DNA from: Opitutales bacterium
GTDB lineage: Bacteria; Verrucomicrobiota; Verrucomicrobiia; Opitutales; UBA2987
Length of the DNA stretch: 8,614 bases
Assembly: GCA_021772555.1 (NCBI GenBank)
Contig: JAJFLT010000215.1
Span: 1-8,614 of the forward strand
Reading direction: 5' to 3'
Positions 6,967-8,614 of the stretch are shown here, in pieces. Numbering within the stretch: the first letter of the stretch is position 1; each line of letters begins with the position of its first letter. The position numbers and the translations under genes were made by a program. The notes beneath the pieces are model-generated. The model worked only from the letters and a program-made list of their open reading frames with translations, made no database searches and was not told the origin of the DNA.

Positions 6967-8016
6967 ATGCCTGAACAACCTAATCTGGTTTGTCCGATCC
7001 CGATCAAGGATTACCCTAAGGTTGTCCTCGCCCACGGCGGGGGCGGCAGTTTTACGCATGATTTGATCGAAAAAATGTTCCTCCCGGCCTTCGAGAATCC
7101 AACGCTCTCCCGGCTTCATGACGGGGCCGTTTTTACGACCGATTCCGGGCGAATGGCTTTTTCTACCGATTCCCATGTTGTCTCGCCGTTATTTTTCCCG
7201 GGCGGAGATATCGGGTCCCTCTCTGTCTATGGAACGGTTAACGACCTCGCCATGTGCGGAGCGCGTCCCCAATACTTGAGTGCCGGATTCATCCTCGAAG
7301 AGGGCCTTCCCATGGAGACACTTTGGAAGATCATTCAGTCCATGAGCCGCGCCGCTCAAGAAACCGGGTGTCAAATCGTGACCGGCGATACGAAAGTCGT
7401 GGATAAAGGAAAAGGAGACGGTGTTTTTATCAATACATCAGGCGTCGGGATTATCGAGCATGACCGCAACATCGATCCGACCGAAGTCCACCCTGGAGAT
7501 GCAGTCCTGGTTTCCGGGGATATCGGTCGCCACGGTATGGCCGTCATGGCGGTCCGGGAAGGAATCGAATTTGAGACAACCTTGCAGAGCGATTGCGCTT
7601 CCCTGGCAGAACTTGTGCAGGATTTGCTGAAGGCAAACGTGCCGGTCCATTGTTTGCGTGATTTAACTCGCGGCGGATTGGCCACCGCCATGGTCGAAAT
7701 CGCCCAAACCTCCGGTTACTCCATTCATCTTGATGAAAACTGGATTCCCCTCTGCCGTGAAGTTTCCTCAGCTTGTGAACTTCTGGGCCTCGACCCGCTT
7801 TATGTTGCCAATGAAGGTCGACTGGCCGCCTTTGTTCCCTCTGCCTATGCCGAACGTGCCCTCCAGGTAATGCATGCCTCCCCGCAGGGAGAAAGCGCCT
7901 CGATCATTGGCCGGGTAGCCAAAGAGGAAGCAGGACTGGTAACCATGACAAACGATTTAGGAACGAGTCGCCTTATCACCCGATTGAGTGGGGAACAGCT
8001 TCCCCGCATTTGCTGA
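6967..8016 (+). CDS. hypE: Carbamoyl dehydratase HypE
   Basis: HypE (349 residues) accepts the carbamoyl group from HypF on its C-terminal cysteine and dehydrates it with ATP to a thiocyanate, which supplies CN to HypC-HypD. The protein ends exactly in PRIC, with C349 as the last residue, as required. It belongs to the PurM/AIR-synthase fold family and shows AHGGGGSFTHDLI (22-34), TTDSGRMAFSTDSHVVSP (57-74), FFPGGDIG (76-83) and VNDLAMCGARP (91-101). Length is normal. It starts 9 bases after hypD with only a weak ribosome site, and is the last recognisable gene of the operon. No convincing terminator follows. Confidence 0.97.
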   Translation: MPEQPNLVCPIPIKDYPKVVLAHGGGGSFTHDLIEKMFLPAFENPTLSRLHDGAVFTTDSGRMAFSTDSHVVSPLFFPGGDIGSLSVYGTVNDLAMCGARPQYLSAGFILEEGLPMETLWKIIQSMSRAAQETGCQIVTGDTKVVDKGKGDGVFINTSGVGIIEHDRNIDPTEVHPGDAVLVSGDIGRHGMAVMAVREGIEFETTLQSDCASLAELVQDLLKANVPVHCLRDLTRGGLATAMVEIAQTSGYSIHLDENWIPLCREVSSACELLGLDPLYVANEGRLAAFVPSAYAERALQVMHASPQGESASIIGRVAKEEAGLVTMTNDLGTSRLITRLSGEQLPRIC

Positions 8017-8212
8017 GCGCTTTCAGTGTCTTCAAGCGCGAGAATTCGACCCGATTGATGGCCACCTGCGCCGTGGTGGGCAGGGAGTCGTTAAATTGTA
8101 TATCCTGGGTAGAGTAGAAGGCGAAGACACTTTCAATTTAGTTGTGAATCCACTTAAAGGGCGTCAAAAACCACTCTTGAAATTTATGGAGCAATCGCTT
8201 GCAATGGATTAA
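7988..8212 (+). CDS. Hypothetical ORF of unknown function, possible gene remnant
   Basis: I do not recognise this 74-codon frame. It opens at a GTG inside the last 29 bases of hypE, immediately after an in-frame stop at 7985, and has no Shine-Dalgarno site. No other clear start is seen before about codon 40. The second half reads like real protein: GVVKLYILGRVEGE, then TFNLVVNPLKGRQ, then LLKFMEQSLAMD, suggesting two beta strands followed by a helix. The stop lies one base before the MITE-like element. It may be a small gene coupled to hypE, or the 3' remainder of a longer gene lost when mobile DNA arrived. No cysteines or motifs tie it to hydrogenase maturation apart from one Cys near its N-terminus. 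Confidence 0.3.
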   Translation: MGNSFPAFAERFQCLQAREFDPIDGHLRRGGQGVVKLYILGRVEGEDTFNLVVNPLKGRQKPLLKFMEQSLAMD

Positions 8213-8213
8213 G

Positions 8214-8237
8214 AACCTATCTCAAATTCGCAGATGA
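8214..8237 (+). repeat. Left terminal inverted repeat of the MITE-like element
   Basis: Begins AACCTATCTC and ends TTCGCAGATGA. It is the reverse complement of 8461-8484 except at its twelfth base (A here, T implied by the right copy). It starts 2 bases after the stop codon of the orphan ORF. Confidence 0.85.
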
Positions 8238-8253
8238 ATGATGTTTGTAGCGC

Positions 8254-8336
8254 CACGGTGTCAGATGCCAGGCGGTTTCGCGCCCAGATGGGCTGGAGCC
8301 CTTCGGGCGCGAGCTGACGCCGCAGGTGCCACCGTG
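8254..8336. repeat. Internal hairpin arm 1 of the MITE-like element
   Basis: Nested complementary blocks form a long imperfect stem: CACGGTG (8254-8260) with CACCGTG (8330-8336), GCGG (8272-8275) with CCGC (8320-8323), and TCGCGCCC (8278-8285) with GGGCGCGA (8305-8312). GGGC/GCCC closes a 4-base loop at 8294-8297. It could extrude as a cruciform or fold in RNA. Confidence 0.6.
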
Positions 8337-8373
8337 CCGCACAAATCCTTCGGACAGAGGCCACTATGAGTTT

Positions 8374-8434
8374 GAGCGGCGTTCCGTCGGGACACCAGGG
8401 CTTCCAGCCCGGCACGTCCCGGCGCGCCTTGCTC
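8374..8434. repeat. Internal hairpin arm 2 of the MITE-like element
   Basis: GAGCGGCG (8374-8381) pairs with 8425-8434 allowing a 2-base bulge. CGTCGGGAC (8385-8393) pairs with GTCCCGGCG (8416-8424) with one T-G pair. GGGCT (8398-8402) pairs with AGCCC (8406-8410) around a 3-base loop. There is no T-tract after it, so I do not call it a terminator. Confidence 0.6.
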
Positions 8435-8460
8435 ATAATGCATAATTGCTCTCTGCATCG

Positions 8461-8484
8461 TCATCTGCGAATATGAGATAGGTT
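8461..8484 (-). repeat. Right terminal inverted repeat of the MITE-like element
   Basis: Begins TCATCTGCGAA and ends GAGATAGGTT, pairing with 8214-8237 at 23 of 24 positions. It is followed without any gap by the putative insertion-sequence end at 8485. Confidence 0.85.
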
Positions 8485-8614
8485 GGCTTTGTTGAAAAGC
8501 TCTTGTACAAATGAGAAAAAGTGTTAGGTTGTGTAAGCATGAGCGAAGTAGGACTTGTGCCATTTGCCAAAATAGCGCTGCAGGTGTGTGAAGAGGTGAT
8601 CGCCCCTTACAGCC
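8485..8614 (+). mobile_element. Left end of an IS5/IS903-like insertion sequence (truncated by the window)
   Basis: The first 18 bases (8485-8502, GGCTTTGTTGAAAAGCTC) agree with the IS903 terminal repeat, as I recall it (GGCTTTGTTGAATAAATC), at 15 of 18 positions, including the first 12. A short AT-rich leader follows, then a frame beginning at 8539 that looks like a transposase N-terminus. The right end and any target duplication lie outside the window, so the element's extent and exact family are not established. Confidence 0.5.
8539..8614 (+). CDS. Probable IS transposase, N-terminal 25 residues only
   Basis: The frame starts at an ATG 54 bases inside the putative IS end and stays open to the window edge; an in-frame stop lies at 8512. 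It encodes MSEVGLVPFAKIALQVCEEV followed by IAPYS. From memory, an amphipathic 'A-x-x-A-L-Q-V-x-x-x-x-x-P-Y-S' opening is typical of some DDE transposases of IS4/IS5-like groups, where it is followed by an RFSxxxFTQ block that would fall outside this window. A GTG at 8521 is a possible earlier start. The call rests on 25 residues and on the neighbouring IS-like repeat, so it remains tentative. Confidence 0.45.
   Translation, partial: MSEVGLVPFAKIALQVCEEVIAPYS

Larger units (their letters stand above)
8214..8484. mobile_element. MITE-like element, 271 bp, non-autonomous
   Basis: The element is bounded by 24-bp terminal inverted repeats (8214-8237 and 8461-8484) that match at 23 of 24 positions. 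Between them lie two large imperfect hairpins and no transposase-like frame. It is more GC-rich than the adjoining intergenic bases. No convincing target-site duplication is visible, and pairing stops sharply at 8214 and 8484. These are the properties of a miniature inverted-repeat transposable element moved in trans. A structured intergenic repeat of another kind is the main alternative. Minus-strand frames across it are Ala/Arg-rich and look spurious. Confidence 0.7.

Noticed and set aside
8017..8039. Possible terminator hairpin after hypE (GCGCTT ... AAGCGC)
   Set aside because: The stem is only 6 bp with an 11-base loop and no T-run follows, so it is not a convincing intrinsic terminator.
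8502..8538. Possible promoter for the transposase (TTGTAC near 8503, TAGGTT near 8525)
   Set aside because: The -10 match is poor, and short AT-rich leaders give such hits by chance.
8261..8563. Minus-strand 100-codon frame across the MITE-like element
   Set aside because: It spans the terminal repeat, the hairpins and the IS end, is Ala/Arg/Pro-rich, and looks like translation of a structured repeat, not a gene.
1..8614. CRISPR array, tRNA, rRNA or riboswitch
   Set aside because: No regularly spaced direct repeats and no recognisable structured RNA gene were seen; gaps between genes up to 8016 are at most 13 bases.

Overview
The window is almost entirely one plus-strand operon for a cytoplasmic group 3b [NiFe] hydrogenase (the NAD(P)-linked 'sulfhydrogenase' type) and its maturation machinery. 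It ends in a small mobile-element scar. The organism is most likely a bacterium of moderate GC content: Shine-Dalgarno sites, ATG/GTG starts, genes packed 2-13 bases apart or overlapping, a bacterial-style MITE-like repeat and an IS5/IS903-like insertion sequence end. I cannot name a phylum from the sequence alone.

Bases 2-2446, structural genes: the C-terminal end of the FAD/NAD(P)-binding gamma subunit (hydG, with its [2Fe-2S] cysteines), the small FeS subunit (hydD) and the large NiFe catalytic subunit (hydA). This matches the known beta-gamma-delta-alpha order of group 3b operons, so the beta subunit gene is expected just upstream, outside the window. Bases 2443-2961 hold the endopeptidase that trims the large subunit C-terminus; its start codon overlaps the hydA stop codon.

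Bases 2965-8016, maturation genes: hypA, hypF, hypC, hypD, hypE. HypF and HypE make the cyanide ligand from carbamoyl phosphate, HypC and HypD assemble the Fe(CN)2CO unit, HypA takes part in nickel delivery, and the protease closes the site. Two points stand out. hypB, the nickel GTPase gene, is absent from the set. The HypA here is only 86 residues, has no cysteine, and lacks the zinc ribbon that defines ordinary HypA, while keeping the nickel-binding N-terminus and the family's last strand.

Bases 8017-8614: the operon ends without a clear terminator. A 74-codon orphan reading frame (7988-8212) overlaps the end of hypE and has no convincing start, so it may be a gene remnant. One base after its stop codon lies a 271-bp element (8214-8484) with 24-bp terminal inverted repeats (23/24 identical) and two large internal hairpins, with no transposase: a MITE-like element. 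Directly abutting it, from 8485, is the left end of an insertion sequence whose first 18 bases match the IS903 terminal repeat, as I remember it, at 15 positions. The first 25 codons of a probable transposase (from 8539) run off the window.
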